Shown here in pieces: positions 26,076 to 34,875 of a DNA stretch of 64,000 nucleotides; the first letter of the stretch is position 1, and each line of letters begins with the position of its first letter. Below the pieces are notes generated by a model. The model searched no databases. It was not told where the DNA came from and was given only the letters and a program-made list of their open reading frames with translations. Source of the stretch: Cyanosarcina radialis HA8281-LM2 (lineage in GTDB: Bacteria > Cyanobacteriota > Cyanobacteriia > Cyanobacteriales > CCAP-1448); assembly GCA_019359615.1 (NCBI GenBank), contig JAHHHA010000020.1, forward strand, positions 1 to 64,000, given 5' to 3'. Made by a program: the position numbers and the translations under genes.

Positions 26076-27359
26076 TTAAGCCATCGCTGGTACGGGTACG
26101 GTCAGGTGAGGGTAGAGCGGGAAGCGATCGCACAAATCAGCCACCCGTTGGCGACAATTTTGAGCGATACCTTCATCGTTAGGATTCAACAAGCGATCGG
26201 CAATTAAATCGCCAATTTGGGCAAATTCTGCTGCTCCCAGCCCCCGCGTCGTCATGGCTGGCGAACCCAATCGCAGCCCGCTGGTGACAAACGGCGACTC
26301 TGGATCGAAGGGAACGGTATTTTTATTGGCTGTTATATCCACTTCACCCAGCAGTCGATCTGCTTCCTTGCCCTTCATACCGATCGATCGCAGATCTACC
26401 AGCATTACGTGGTTGTCAGTCCCTCCAGAAACAATATTTAAACCGCGCTTTTGCAGTTGACTTGCTAAAGCTTGGGCATTGGCAATTACTTGCCCGGAAT
26501 AAGCTTTAAATGCTGGCGTTAGGGCTTCTCCAAAGGCCACGGCTTTCGCTGCGATGACGTGTTCTAAAGGCCCGCCTTGAGTACCAGGAAAAACCGCTTT
26601 ATCTAGCTTCTTGCCCAGTTCTACATCGTTGGTGAGAATCAAACCGCTTCTCGGCCCCCGCAGGGTTTTGTGCGTGGTCGTCGTTACTACGTGGCAGTAT
26701 GGCATCGGGCTGGGATGGTGTCCGGTAGCCACCAACCCGGCGATGTGGGCGATATCAGCCATTAAGTAAGCCCCGACTTCATCGGCAATACTTCTAAACT
26801 TGGCAAAATCGATAATCCGAGGATAAGCCGAATAGCCGCAAATAATCAGCTTCGGTTGATATTTTTTTGCCAGTTCCCGCACTTCGTCGTAATCTAGTTG
26901 CTCGGTTTCTTTGCTCACCCCGTAGTGACAAGCCTTAAACCACTTCCCGGAAACGTTTACTGGAGAACCGTGGGTGAGGTGGCCGCCGTGAGACAAATCC
27001 ATCCCCATAAACGTGTCGCCTGGTTCCAATAGCGCCAGGAAAGCCGCGAAATTTGCTTGGGCCCCAGAATGAGGTTGAACGTTAGCATGAGCCGCACCAA
27101 ATAGCTGCTTGGCTCGATCGATCGCCAGTTGCTCGATTTTATCGATAATCTCGCAGCCACCGTAATAGCGTTTGCCAGGAAGACCTTCAGCATACTTGTT
27201 AGTCAGTACCGAACCTTGGGCAGCTAGCACCGCCGCCGAAACAAAGTTTTCGCTAGCAATCAGTTCTAAGCCATCCCGTTGGCGTTGCAGTTCCAATCCG
27301 ATTAACTCAGCCACCGTCGGATCGTCGATCGCCAAAAAATCTAAGTTAGTTTGTGCCAC
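26076..27359 (-). CDS. glyA: serine hydroxymethyltransferase
   Basis: This PLP enzyme interconverts serine and glycine with tetrahydrofolate, feeding one-carbon metabolism and photorespiratory glycine handling. The 427-residue length is normal. Recognisable blocks are [52 protein letters not shown] and the PLP-lysine motif [13 protein letters not shown], with the Lys following TTTH. The C-terminus [11 protein letters not shown] is typical for cyanobacteria. It is a single gene with its own terminator. Confidence 0.97.
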   Translation of the reverse strand: MAQTNLDFLAIDDPTVAELIGLELQRQRDGLELIASENFVSAAVLAAQGSVLTNKYAEGLPGKRYYGGCEIIDKIEQLAIDRAKQLFGAAHANVQPHSGAQANFAAFLALLEPGDTFMGMDLSHGGHLTHGSPVNVSGKWFKACHYGVSKETEQLDYDEVRELAKKYQPKLIICGYSAYPRIIDFAKFRSIADEVGAYLMADIAHIAGLVATGHHPSPMPYCHVVTTTTHKTLRGPRSGLILTNDVELGKKLDKAVFPGTQGGPLEHVIAAKAVAFGEALTPAFKAYSGQVIANAQALASQLQKRGLNIVSGGTDNHVMLVDLRSIGMKGKEADRLLGEVDITANKNTVPFDPESPFVTSGLRLGSPAMTTRGLGAAEFAQIGDLIADRLLNPNDEGIAQNCRQRVADLCDRFPLYPHLTVPVPAMA

Positions 27360-27495
27360 TGTATGTTTACCTCTAGTAATTTATTTGGCTGCTGATGGGA
27401 ATAATTAAGCTGTGTACCAATTGTAACTACTTGCTCAAAAACCTAGCGTACAATAAATTTAGAGGTTATTGGGCTAGCAAGAAAAGGGGTTCTCT

Positions 27496-27693
27496 ATGCT
27501 GGTCATTCTCACGGACGAACACGTAATTTCTCCAGAGCAAGTCTGTCAAAGCTGCCTGCTCGCCGATCGCAGCGGTCAACCACGCTGGCGACAAGGGCAA
27601 CTCTGCTGCGGCCATGCGATCGCCAAGACCGATCGAGATCTGCCCGATCGGTACGAATGTCAAATGGGCTTCCAACTTGTTAATGTTAATTAA
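27496..27693 (+). CDS. small Cys-rich conserved protein
   Basis: The 65-residue protein starts at ATG (MLVILTDEHVISPEQVCQSC). It has a CxxC pair in VCQSC and a later CCGH plus YECQMGF, suggesting a metal or Fe-S/Zn knuckle, and it resembles small cyanobacterial proteins I recall as conserved but unnamed. It diverges from glyA. An opposite-strand reading frame of similar length covers the same bases; this strand is chosen for its Cys pattern and start. Confidence 0.6.
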   Translation: MLVILTDEHVISPEQVCQSCLLADRSGQPRWRQGQLCCGHAIAKTDRDLPDRYECQMGFQLVNVN

Positions 27694-27775
27694 GCACGGC
27701 AAGAATTATGAATGATGAAAAATCTTCGTTCAGCATTCCCCGTTGACATCAATAATCGGGCAGGAGAATTAGCTC

Positions 27776-28336
27776 ATGATCTGGCGCGGCGCGGCCACCA
27801 CTCAAGATCGGATTTTTGCGGCTTTAACCTATCTCATACCCATTCTAGAAATTTTACCATTTGGGTTCTTTCTGTTTTTGCTGCTTCCTCCTCTAGGGAT
27901 ATTATTTACTCCCATATTTTGGCTAGCAAGGATCTACTACTTTCCGATCGGACAGTGGGCATTGATTCCGATGGTGGTATTTTTTGCTTTGTATTTAGGG
28001 GTAATAAATAACCACAAACTGAGGTATTTTTTGCGCCTCCATGCCATGCAAGCATTACTGCTAGCAGTTTTCGGATGGTTATTAAACGCATTTATCAGGC
28101 TCATAGGTTTGTCGAGCGCCCTCGTTCCCAATTTTTTTAGCAATCAAACTGGAATCGGTGCAGTCCTCTTAGACGTTTGGGGTAAGGGATTTTTAACTTT
28201 AGGAGTAGGAATTATTTTCAGCCTGATATTTATCGCGATCGCTGGAGCTTCAATTTATGCGATCGTCCTGTCTTTGCAAGGCAAACAAGCAGAAGTACCG
28301 CTGATCTCTGAAGCAGCTAAGGCTCAAGTGCATTAA
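27776..28336 (+). CDS. Tic20-family membrane protein (first copy)
   Basis: The 186-residue protein has four hydrophobic segments. The opening RGAATTQDRIFAALTYLIPILE, the motif RYFLRLHAMQALLLAV and the ending IYAIVLSLQGKQAEVPLISEAAKAQV are those of the cyanobacterial Tic20-like family, related to the chloroplast inner-envelope translocon subunit. The role in cyanobacteria is not settled. AGGAG lies 9 bases before the ATG. A second copy follows at 28526. Confidence 0.85.
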   Translation: MIWRGAATTQDRIFAALTYLIPILEILPFGFFLFLLLPPLGILFTPIFWLARIYYFPIGQWALIPMVVFFALYLGVINNHKLRYFLRLHAMQALLLAVFGWLLNAFIRLIGLSSALVPNFFSNQTGIGAVLLDVWGKGFLTLGVGIIFSLIFIAIAGASIYAIVLSLQGKQAEVPLISEAAKAQVH

Positions 28337-28374
28337 TTAGAAGTTCAGGAGTTCAGGAGTTCAAAAATTTAGAG

Positions 28375-28402
28375 GTAGGGGCGCAATGCTTTGCGCCCCT
28401 AC
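28375..28402. repeat. palindromic repeat, GTAGGGGCGCAA family
   Basis: GTAGGGGCGCAA and its complement form a 12-bp stem with a 4-base loop. It sits between the two Tic20-like genes, next to GTTCAGGA heptamers (28341-28362). A second copy is at 39533. Confidence 0.88.
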
Positions 28403-28525
28403 AAGGGTTAGAAGTCAGGAGTTTAGAATTGAATATTTTCTTCTTGCCCTAGCGTCTCTCCTTTTCCTCTCCTCTTCTCCCTTACAATATAAGAATTAGC
28501 AAATCGTTCATTTGAGAGAAAAATT

Positions 28526-29005
28526 ATGACTTGGAACGGTTCGACCACTCCAACTAAAGAAAGAATTTTGGCATCTCTTCCTTATATTTTTCCGTTAGTT
28601 GTAGCTTTCCCTTTTGGTATAGGTTTGATTAAACTGCTGCCATTTTTAGCATTTATTTATTTACCTCTACAACCATTTTTACAAATTTACTATGGCGTTC
28701 CTCTCGCAGGATTAGCAGTCTTCTTCGTATTGCTTTTTGCTGTAGTCAGAAATCAAAACATCAGTAACTTCATTCGATTTAATACCATGCAAGCGATTCT
28801 GATCGATATCGCTTTGGTGTTGTGCAATATGGTGTATTCAGTTTTTGTCCCGGCCTTAGGTAGCCATCTGATTGCCGAAACTACCGCCAATCTAATTTTT
28901 ATTGCCACTTTAGCAGCTTGTATCTATTCAGTCGTCCAGTGTTGGCGGGGACAATACGCCGAAATTCCTGGGATTTCTGAAGCAGTTGAAGCTCAAATCC
29001 GCTAA
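28526..29005 (+). CDS. Tic20-family membrane protein (second copy)
   Basis: This 159-residue paralogue of the preceding gene shares the order of motifs: TTPTKERILASLPYIFPLV near the start, NFIRFNTMQAILIDIAL in the middle, and CWRGQYAEIPGISEAVEAQI at the end. Sequence identity looks low outside these, so the duplication is old. Four membrane segments are predicted. The stop is 2 bases before a GTAGAGACG-family palindrome. Confidence 0.85.
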   Translation: MTWNGSTTPTKERILASLPYIFPLVVAFPFGIGLIKLLPFLAFIYLPLQPFLQIYYGVPLAGLAVFFVLLFAVVRNQNISNFIRFNTMQAILIDIALVLCNMVYSVFVPALGSHLIAETTANLIFIATLAACIYSVVQCWRGQYAEIPGISEAVEAQIR

Positions 29006-29007
29006 CA

Positions 29008-29032
29008 AGAGACGTAGCACTGCTACGTCTCT
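29008..29032. repeat. palindromic repeat, GTAGAGACG family
   Basis: AGAGACGTAGCA and its exact complement flank one central base. It lies between the convergent Tic20-like and FAH genes and supplies part of the FAH stop codon (TAG). Confidence 0.9.
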
Positions 29033-29819
29033 ACATTTGGGTCGATCGACGAGCAATGACAGTATTTTCTAACTGACCGATGCCTTCGATTTCTACCCGG
29101 ATGCTATCCCCAATTTGCATCGGTCCTACCCCCTCTGGCGTGCCCGTCAAAACTACATCTCCCGGTAGCAGGGTCATGACGTGGGAAATATAAGAAACTA
29201 AAAACTCAGGGGAAAATACCATACGATCGATTTGAGTCGATTGCACTGGGTTAGGGGCATCGTTTAAAAACGTCTGCAATGTCGCTCCTGGATTCAATTC
29301 TCTGACGATCCACGGGCCGAGGGGGCAAAAAGAGTCAAATCCCTTAGCGCGAGTCCATTGCCCGTCTAGCTGCTGCAAATCTCGTGCGGTGACATCATTG
29401 GCGATCGTATAACCCCAGATTTTACTTATAGCCTCTTTGGGAGAAACATCAACACAGCGATCGCCCAAAATCAAAGCTAGTTCGCCCTCATAGTCAACTC
29501 GCTGCGATTGCGGAGGATAAAGAATGTCTGTATGCGCAGCACTGACTGAGGTGGGAGGCTTGAGAAACAGTAGTGGCTCTTTGGGCACTGCCCCTCCCAT
29601 CTCCGCCGCGTGAGCGGGGTAATTTTTGCCCACCGCGACGATTTTAGAAGGAGCGCAAGGGGCTAGCAGTTGATAACCATCTGAGGATAACAGAGTATCT
29701 GTAGGCTGTCCTTGCAACCAAGGGGGAGCATCTAGGACTTGGACGCTGCGGTTGAGTTGCAATAAACCGTAGTAAATCTGTCCAGTAGGAATTTTAACTC
29801 GAACGTAACGCTGCGCCAT
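29031..29819 (-). CDS. fumarylacetoacetate hydrolase (FAH) family protein
   Basis: The 262-residue protein starts at MAQRYVRVKIPTG, 23 codons inside a longer open frame. The FAH fold is shown by KIVAVGKNYPAHAAEMGG, the metal-binding DYEGELALILG (acidic residues), ANDVTARDLQ, KGFDSFCPLGPW and VVLTGTPEGVGP. Members act on 2-oxo-4-ene acids (hydrolysis, isomerisation) or decarboxylate oxaloacetate; the substrate here is not fixed. The last residues RRSTQM and the TAG run into a palindromic repeat, so the extreme C-terminus may have been altered. It diverges from rpsF. Confidence 0.88.
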   Translation of the reverse strand: MAQRYVRVKIPTGQIYYGLLQLNRSVQVLDAPPWLQGQPTDTLLSSDGYQLLAPCAPSKIVAVGKNYPAHAAEMGGAVPKEPLLFLKPPTSVSAAHTDILYPPQSQRVDYEGELALILGDRCVDVSPKEAISKIWGYTIANDVTARDLQQLDGQWTRAKGFDSFCPLGPWIVRELNPGATLQTFLNDAPNPVQSTQIDRMVFSPEFLVSYISHVMTLLPGDVVLTGTPEGVGPMQIGDSIRVEIEGIGQLENTVIARRSTQM

Positions 29820-29990
29820 AGATGAATGGGGGTCGTGGGTCGTGCGTGGCGTGAAGCTTCCAAAAAAAGATCGCTCGACACATTGCACCTGGTTAATAGT
29901 AAAACTGGTAAGATTGTAATTCCTTGCTTATTCAGTTGTTATCCGTACAACCTCGGAATAAGCCATATAGTCCATAAGGAAATAAATTGC

Positions 29991-30314
29991 ATGAAAGATA
30001 TCGTTCACGAAACCATGTACATCCTGCGCTCCGATCTAGCAGAAGAGCAGGTAGACCAGGCGATCGCCAAATATAAAAATCTGCTCCAAGATGCCGGAGC
30101 CAAGGAAATCGAGATCCAACATCGGGGCAAGCGCCGCTTGGCATATGAAATCAAACGCCAGCGGGAGGGAGTTTACGTCCAAATGAACTACAGAGCCAAT
30201 GGTCCAGAAATCGCCATCCTAGAGCGGGCCATGCGCCTGAGCGAGGAAGTCATTCGCTACCTCACCATCAAGCAGGAAATACCCAAAGTGCCAGCCAAGG
30301 CGGCTGAAGCCTAG
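29991..30314 (+). CDS. rpsF: 30S ribosomal protein S6
   Basis: This 107-residue small-subunit protein binds S18 and 16S rRNA. The start at 29991 ([20 protein letters not shown]) has AAGGA upstream; the frame is open further back without family similarity. The core [24 protein letters not shown] and the helix [17 protein letters not shown] are diagnostic. It is not linked to rpsR or ssb, as is usual in cyanobacteria. Confidence 0.95.
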   Translation: MKDIVHETMYILRSDLAEEQVDQAIAKYKNLLQDAGAKEIEIQHRGKRRLAYEIKRQREGVYVQMNYRANGPEIAILERAMRLSEEVIRYLTIKQEIPKVPAKAAEA

Positions 30315-30359
30315 AGGAGAGAGGGAGATGGGGAGATGGGGAGAGAGGGAGAAAGATTG

Positions 30360-30545
30360 ATGCGTAAGTACATCATTTTTCGGTCCGAAAAACGCGAACC
30401 AGGTTGGAAAGAACGGAAACTGCAACACACGCAGGGACTAACCAGAATCTTGGCCGAACATTTCGATTCTTCCGATCGACCCGTTCCCGAACCGGGATAT
30501 CGACCAACCGAGTTTATTCGAGTTGATGCCCTGCACGATCGCTAA
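30360..30545 (+). CDS. small hypothetical protein
   Basis: This 61-residue frame (MRKYIIFRSEKREPGWKERK) starts after a GA-rich repeat containing GAGGGAGA, which could serve for ribosome binding, 45 bases past rpsF. It is charged, with no membrane segment and no recognised domain. The clean start and its position suggest it may be cotranscribed with rpsF. Confidence 0.4.
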   Translation: MRKYIIFRSEKREPGWKERKLQHTQGLTRILAEHFDSSDRPVPEPGYRPTEFIRVDALHDR

Positions 30546-30597
30546 TTTGTTCTAATATTTCAATAGCTTGACCGCGTTTAATACCTTTGATTTTCAT
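30514..30597 (-). pseudogene. short remnant of an AbrB-like antitoxin gene
   Basis: A 27-codon frame reads MKIKGIKRGQAIEILEQIS before running out. The first 18 residues look like the N-terminus of small cyanobacterial AbrB/MazE-like antitoxin proteins. The rest is missing, and it overlaps the end of the small gene on the other strand. Confidence 0.25.
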
Positions 30598-30681
30598 TTG
30601 ATGTGTACTCTTTTTTAAATCGCCGATCGAATTAACACTTTTGCTTAAAATTGAAGCTCGTTCCTTATACTAAACCCTAAT

Positions 30682-31950
30682 TTAACTGCACGTGGCAGTA
30701 AGAATAGTAACTGGATTGAGCGGGGCAAAACGAGTTAGCTGTCCGACGGGAACCGATCGAGATAGTTGTACTTGCAATAATCGATAATCCCAATGGTGCG
30801 ATCGCTCTTTATCTGTTTGACGCATCCAATCTACGGCCAGATTGAGGTGTTCGACGGTAGCCAAAGCCATAACCAGAATTCCGTTTGGCAGTAAATGACG
30901 ATCGCACTCATCTAAAATCTGACTCAAGTTACCGCCGCTACCGCCGATAAAAATGCGATCGGGATTGGGAAGTCGATCTAAAGATTGTGGTGCTTTGCCA
31001 TGAATCGAGACGACGTTTTTGACTTGAAAACGCCGACAATTTTGTGCGATTAAAGCTGTCCCGGCTGACGTTTGCTCGATCGCATATACCGAAGATGTCG
31101 GACATAACCTAGCAATCTCGATCGCTACCGAACCAGTACCAGCGCCAATATCCCAAACAGTTTGTTTCGGTTGCAATGCCAGTTCGCTTAAAATTAGGGT
31201 TCGCACCTCGCGCTTGGTGAATAAGCTGGGGCGATCGCTAAAACTCAAGAAAGTTCGATCGGGTAAACCCAATAACGGCAAGTTATTTAGATCTAAAGGT
31301 CGATCTCCAGTTTCAGTTTGTCGCAGCAAAACTACTACATTCAACGGGGCAAAAGTTTCCCGTTCTACTGCTGCTACGGGTAAAGACTGAACTTTTTCGT
31401 TTCTCCCGCCCAAATTTTCGCAAATCCAAAACTGATATTGGTGGGGTAAATCTAGGGCAAGTAAGAGACGAGCGATCGCATTAGGAGTGTTAGTTTCATC
31501 CGTGAGGACGGCAATTTTCTCGCTTCCTTGTTGTAGCGCCTGGGTTAACTCTTCTAAAGAACGTCCGTGGGCGCTAATAATTCGAGCATCTTGCCAAGGA
31601 ACTTTAATCTGACCGAAAGCCAATTGAATCGAACTGACGTGAGGGTGAAACGTCAGTTGTTCGGGAGGAAGTTCGGCTAGTAACAACCGCCCCAAGCCAA
31701 AAAACAACGGATCGCCAGTGACTAAAACTACTATGGTTTCAGTAGCATTAGTTTCCAGGCGGCGGCGAATTTCGCCAATTACTTCAGTAAAATCTCCCAA
31801 TACCAAGCGTTGGGCTGGATGTTTGGGGAAATAGCTGAGGTGGCGATCGCTTCCTATTAGCAGCGTGGCTCGATCGACGATCTGGCTTACTGGGTAAGGG
31901 ATTCCAGCCGCTCCATCCAAGCCAATTCCCACAATATGAACTGGTGTCAC
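30682..31950 (-). CDS. cobL: precorrin-6Y C5,15-methyltransferase (decarboxylating)
   Basis: This fused CbiE-CbiT enzyme of cobalamin synthesis methylates C5 and C15 and removes the acetate on ring C. The N-terminal CbiE half (about 1-200) has VHIVGIGLDGAAGIPYP and VLVTGDPLFFGLGRLL. The C-terminal CbiT half (about 230-420) carries KREVRTLILSELAL and the SAM loop VWDIGAGTGSVAIEIARL, followed by PDRIFIGGSGGNLSQIL. At 422 residues it is full length. No cobalamin riboswitch is visible in the short gap upstream. Confidence 0.94.
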   Translation of the reverse strand: MTPVHIVGIGLDGAAGIPYPVSQIVDRATLLIGSDRHLSYFPKHPAQRLVLGDFTEVIGEIRRRLETNATETIVVLVTGDPLFFGLGRLLLAELPPEQLTFHPHVSSIQLAFGQIKVPWQDARIISAHGRSLEELTQALQQGSEKIAVLTDETNTPNAIARLLLALDLPHQYQFWICENLGGRNEKVQSLPVAAVERETFAPLNVVVLLRQTETGDRPLDLNNLPLLGLPDRTFLSFSDRPSLFTKREVRTLILSELALQPKQTVWDIGAGTGSVAIEIARLCPTSSVYAIEQTSAGTALIAQNCRRFQVKNVVSIHGKAPQSLDRLPNPDRIFIGGSGGNLSQILDECDRHLLPNGILVMALATVEHLNLAVDWMRQTDKERSHHWDYRLLQVQLSRSVPVGQLTRFAPLNPVTILTATCS

Positions 31951-31968
31951 TTTGAACCTAATTTAGTA

Positions 31969-32556
31969 TTAAGCATCTGTTTTTGCTCGTAGGTATTCCA
32001 AGACAGCTTCTGTTCCTTGCTCGTAGGCAGCAGCAAGACCGGGATTGAGAGGGTTGTTGGAGATCTCGATCTCTTGCAACTTGGTGAGGAAACCGAGCGC
32101 TGCTGGAATGTGTGTAAGTTTGTTTTTTGAAAACATAATTCGTTGCAATTGAGTCAGATTAGTAATTGCTGCCGGAATGTCTGTCAGTTCGTTGTGAGAG
32201 AGGCTAAGGCATTTCAACTGAGTGAGGTGAAAGATCGCCTCCGGTAATGCTGTCAGTCGGTTACAGGAAAGGAAAAGTCGTTGTAACTGAGTGAGATTAG
32301 CGATCGCTTTTGGTAGTGCTGTCAGTTGATTGTTGGAAAGGTAAAGCCCTTGTAGCTGAGTGAGATTAGCGATCGCTTTTGGTAGTGCTATCAGTTGATT
32401 GTCAGAGAGGATAAGCACTTCCAACTGAGCAAGGTTAACGATCGCCTCTGGAACCTCAGTAAGTGCCATTCCTCCAAGATTCAGTTCCTTTGCTCCCTTA
32501 CGGCGTGCTTCTTCAATACGCTCTTCTGCCTGCCGATACGCCTCATCCCGTGCCAT
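31969..32556 (-). CDS. leucine-rich-repeat protein (Roco N-terminus-like)
   Basis: The 195-residue protein starts at MARDEAYRQAEERIEEARR, with AAGGA upstream. It then carries about five leucine-rich repeats of about 23 residues with the pattern LTQLQxLxLSxNxLTxLPxAI. The ending NPLNPGLAAAYEQGTEAVLEYLRAK is the linker that in cyanobacterial Roco proteins leads into the GTP-binding Roc domain. Here it stops at AKTDA, with no Roc-COR part, 18 bases before cobL. It is either a truncated Roco gene or a stand-alone LRR protein. Such proteins mediate protein binding; the partner is unknown. Confidence 0.82.
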   Translation of the reverse strand: MARDEAYRQAEERIEEARRKGAKELNLGGMALTEVPEAIVNLAQLEVLILSDNQLIALPKAIANLTQLQGLYLSNNQLTALPKAIANLTQLQRLFLSCNRLTALPEAIFHLTQLKCLSLSHNELTDIPAAITNLTQLQRIMFSKNKLTHIPAALGFLTKLQEIEISNNPLNPGLAAAYEQGTEAVLEYLRAKTDA

Positions 32557-32717
32557 TGTCAATTCCTTTTTTCTCTGGCTCAATCTCTTTATCAACTTAG
32601 TTATAACTCGAACAGAAAGCTTGCACCCGCCCAGAAGTTAAGTTCTCGACTAATAGCTAAAGTCCACTGATGGAAGATCTAACTGTTGGATGCGAGCCAT
32701 TTTGACCTCTCCCCAAA

Positions 32718-32740
32718 CCCCTCTCCTTTCAGGAGAGGGG
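32718..32740. repeat. inverted repeat CCCCTCTCCT
   Basis: CCCCTCTCCT and AGGAGAGGGG flank a TTC loop. These arms match the inner arms of the element in the 5-FCL gene. The 32557-32869 stretch otherwise holds no gene. Confidence 0.8.
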
Positions 32741-32820
32741 CTTTTCCCTTCTTACCTCTCCCTAGCTCTATACTACAAGTGGAACAAAAAGAAAGTTTTT
32801 CGGATAAGGAGGGTCTTTCC

Positions 32821-32843
32821 CCCCTTCCCTTGCAGGGAAGGGG
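32821..32843. repeat. inverted repeat CCCCTTCCCT
   Basis: CCCCTTCCCT and AGGGAAGGGG flank a TGC loop and are followed by GGCTAGGGGG, a tail also found in the 19.7-kb element. Confidence 0.8.
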
Positions 32844-32869
32844 GCTAGGGGGTTAGGTCTGCCTTCTGG

Positions 32870-32990
32870 TTATGCGATCCCTTGAGGCAACTCTCCAGAT
32901 CCCTCAAATTTCGATCCACTCTCGATCGGCAGTTTCACGGTGAAACAACTACCCGCAGCTAATTGGCTGGTAACAGCGAAAGAGATCTTG
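32870..32990 (-). pseudogene. C-terminal remnant of a sensor histidine kinase
   Basis: Directly after the Uma2 stop, the minus strand encodes about 40 residues that include AAGSCFTVKLPIESG, the closing G-x-x-F-x-x-x-LP segment of a histidine-kinase ATPase domain, and then a stop at 32870. The rest of the kinase is absent: Uma2 lies where it would be. It is a relic. Confidence 0.55.
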
Positions 32991-33518
32991 TTAAAAGGAA
33001 AGTTTTTGAAACAAATTAGCTACTGGAAACGTAAAACCCGGTATAACGTTTTCGCCGTCAAGAGTATCGGCGGCTTTGAGGAGGCGATCGGGTTCTTGAG
33101 ACGATTTATATACCAACACGTATTGCTCGTTAGGATGAACCACCCACACCAAACGGGCATCATTTTCAAAATATTCCACCAGTTTATTGTGGATCTCCTC
33201 GATCGTATTGTTCGGCGAGAGAACTTCAATTGCTAAGTCAGGCGCACCCTCTAAAAAGCCATCAGGTAATTCTTCTAATCCTTGCAAGCGTTCTTTAGCC
33301 ACAAAAGAAACATCGGGCGATCGCTTATTACCATTTTTCATCGCAAAAGCAGTGCTAGAGTTCATTACTGCTCCCATGCGCTGAGAAAATACAAAGTTAA
33401 AAATAACGGCACTCAAGATCGCATTAATATATCCATATTTTGCTCCTAAATTCCCCCGATCGACTATTTCTCCATTCACTAATTCATAACGATGACTATC
33501 GCGATCGAGCGCCATCAA
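32991..33518 (-). CDS. Uma2 family (DUF820) putative endonuclease
   Basis: The protein is 175 residues. It shows HRYELVNGEIVDRG, KRSPDVSFVAKERL, APDLAIEVLSPNN and YVLVYKSSQEP, the PD-(D/E)XK-like core of the abundant cyanobacterial Uma2 family. Biological role is unproven. The start is a TTG/ATG pair at 33513-33518. The in-frame stretch further upstream (33519-33611) encodes KKVWTDAELMALD, which fits the family N-terminus, yet it has no start codon before an in-frame stop. The true 5' end has probably been lost. It is followed directly by a histidine-kinase remnant. Confidence 0.8.
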   Translation of the reverse strand: MMALDRDSHRYELVNGEIVDRGNLGAKYGYINAILSAVIFNFVFSQRMGAVMNSSTAFAMKNGNKRSPDVSFVAKERLQGLEELPDGFLEGAPDLAIEVLSPNNTIEEIHNKLVEYFENDARLVWVVHPNEQYVLVYKSSQEPDRLLKAADTLDGENVIPGFTFPVANLFQKLSF

Positions 33519-33981
33519 CTCTGCATCCGTCCAGACTTTTTTGTCCGATATTTGCTCTAATCGATCTGCGGTTGGATGTTGAGTTAAAGCAGACCTGATT
33601 TGCTCCCAAAGTTATCGTATATAGCAATTCTGAATCGATCGCAGGACATTCTTGTAAAGTAGGCATCCTGCCTGCCCGCGAGGACAGCCGATCGCTCTCC
33701 ATATCTTCCATATCTATATATAATAGCGATCGCTCTGTCTCCAAACCCCGAATCCCTGCACTGTTGGATTTTCGACAAAGAATCGTCAAATTTTCTAATA
33801 TCAAATCCGGACTTATAAAACCGTTTATTCTTGAGTTCGCGCGGGCAGACTTCGTTTGTATAGACGCGAATTCATTTGCCCGGTCGATCGAGTCGTCAAA
33901 AACCGTTTAGTGATGATATACTACATCATCAATCCAAAAACTGGATAAAAAACCAATCCTCTCAAGTCAGGCTTGCCTTGC
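33519..33981. other. gene-poor region before minC
   Basis: The first 93 bases extend the Uma2 frame without a start. A GGCATCCTGCCTGCCCGCG hairpin-like stretch is at about 33662. The remainder has only short frames without family resemblance. A promoter for minCDE is expected near 33900, but none is clear. Confidence 0.4.
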
Positions 33982-34794
33982 ATGACTTCCGATTCAGTCC
34001 TGCCGAACGTCGTACCAACCCCAACCGTTTCCCCAAGTCTGCGGGAAGAAAATATTAAGTTCCAAGTGCGCTTGAAAACCGAAGATGGGGGGCTACAGTT
34101 AATCTTGCCCGCCGAAGCTGAATCCTCGATCGACCATACCTGGACTGAATTGTGGGAACAGTTAAAGCACCGCCTCAACGGTGGCGATCGCTTTTGGCAA
34201 CCCCAAACTAAAGTGCGGCTGATGGCTCAAGATCGGCTGTTAGACGGCAGACAACTCAAAGCGATCGCTGACGCACTCAAAGAAGCCGAACTCCAAATCG
34301 AACGAATTTATACCACTCGGCGACAAACGGCCGTAGCTGCTGCCACCGCTGGTTACTCCGTCGAACAACAACTACGATTTTCGTCGGTTGTATCGGGCAA
34401 ACCTTCCCAACTCAAAGAGCCTGTAGCCGAACCTCTCTATTTAGAATTAACGGTGCGTTCTGGCGTAGAAATTCGCCATCCTGGTACAGTGGCGATCGTC
34501 GGAGATGTCAATCCAGGTGGTAGCATCATCGCTGTAGGAGATATCTTAGTATGGGGACGCTTGCGCGGTATCGCCCATGCTGGCTGCCAAGGCAATTCTC
34601 AATGTCGCATCATGGCGTTGCAGATGGAACCGACCCAACTGCGAATAGCCTCTAGCGTAGCTAGAGCGCCAGATAAGCCCCCAAAACAGTTTTACCCAGA
34701 AGTGGCTTATATCAGCCCAGAAGGAATTCTGCGGATTGCCAGAGCCGCCGATTTTGTTAGAACCCCCATCGAAACCATGGAGGACAAAAGATGA
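33982..34794 (+). CDS. minC: septum site-determining protein MinC
   Basis: It inhibits FtsZ ring formation away from midcell and is recruited to the membrane by MinD. The 270-residue protein has an N-terminal half (about 20-110) and the right-handed beta-helix C-terminal domain (about 150-250): LTVRSGVEIRHPGTVAIVGD, VNPGGSIIAVGDILVWGRL and RGIAHAGCQGN. The ATG at 33982 is preferred to a TTG three codons upstream. It is the first gene of minCDE. Confidence 0.94.
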   Translation: MTSDSVLPNVVPTPTVSPSLREENIKFQVRLKTEDGGLQLILPAEAESSIDHTWTELWEQLKHRLNGGDRFWQPQTKVRLMAQDRLLDGRQLKAIADALKEAELQIERIYTTRRQTAVAAATAGYSVEQQLRFSSVVSGKPSQLKEPVAEPLYLELTVRSGVEIRHPGTVAIVGDVNPGGSIIAVGDILVWGRLRGIAHAGCQGNSQCRIMALQMEPTQLRIASSVARAPDKPPKQFYPEVAYISPEGILRIARAADFVRTPIETMEDKR

Positions 34795-34875
34795 ACTTAA
34801 AGACGCGCCAGCGGCCGCCCGCTTTTCTCAGACAAACAGCCCAAACGATAGTGTAAGTTTTCCCACGCATATAAT

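Noticed and set aside
27466-27702. 78-codon frame on the minus strand over the small Cys-rich gene
   Set aside because: The plus-strand frame has the CxxC pattern and the recognisable layout; both cannot be right.
29820-29888. N-terminal extension of the FAH protein
   Set aside because: It has no family similarity; the ATG at 29819 fits the start of the fold.
31951-31968. Cobalamin riboswitch near cobL
   Set aside because: The 18-base gap before cobL is far too short for one.
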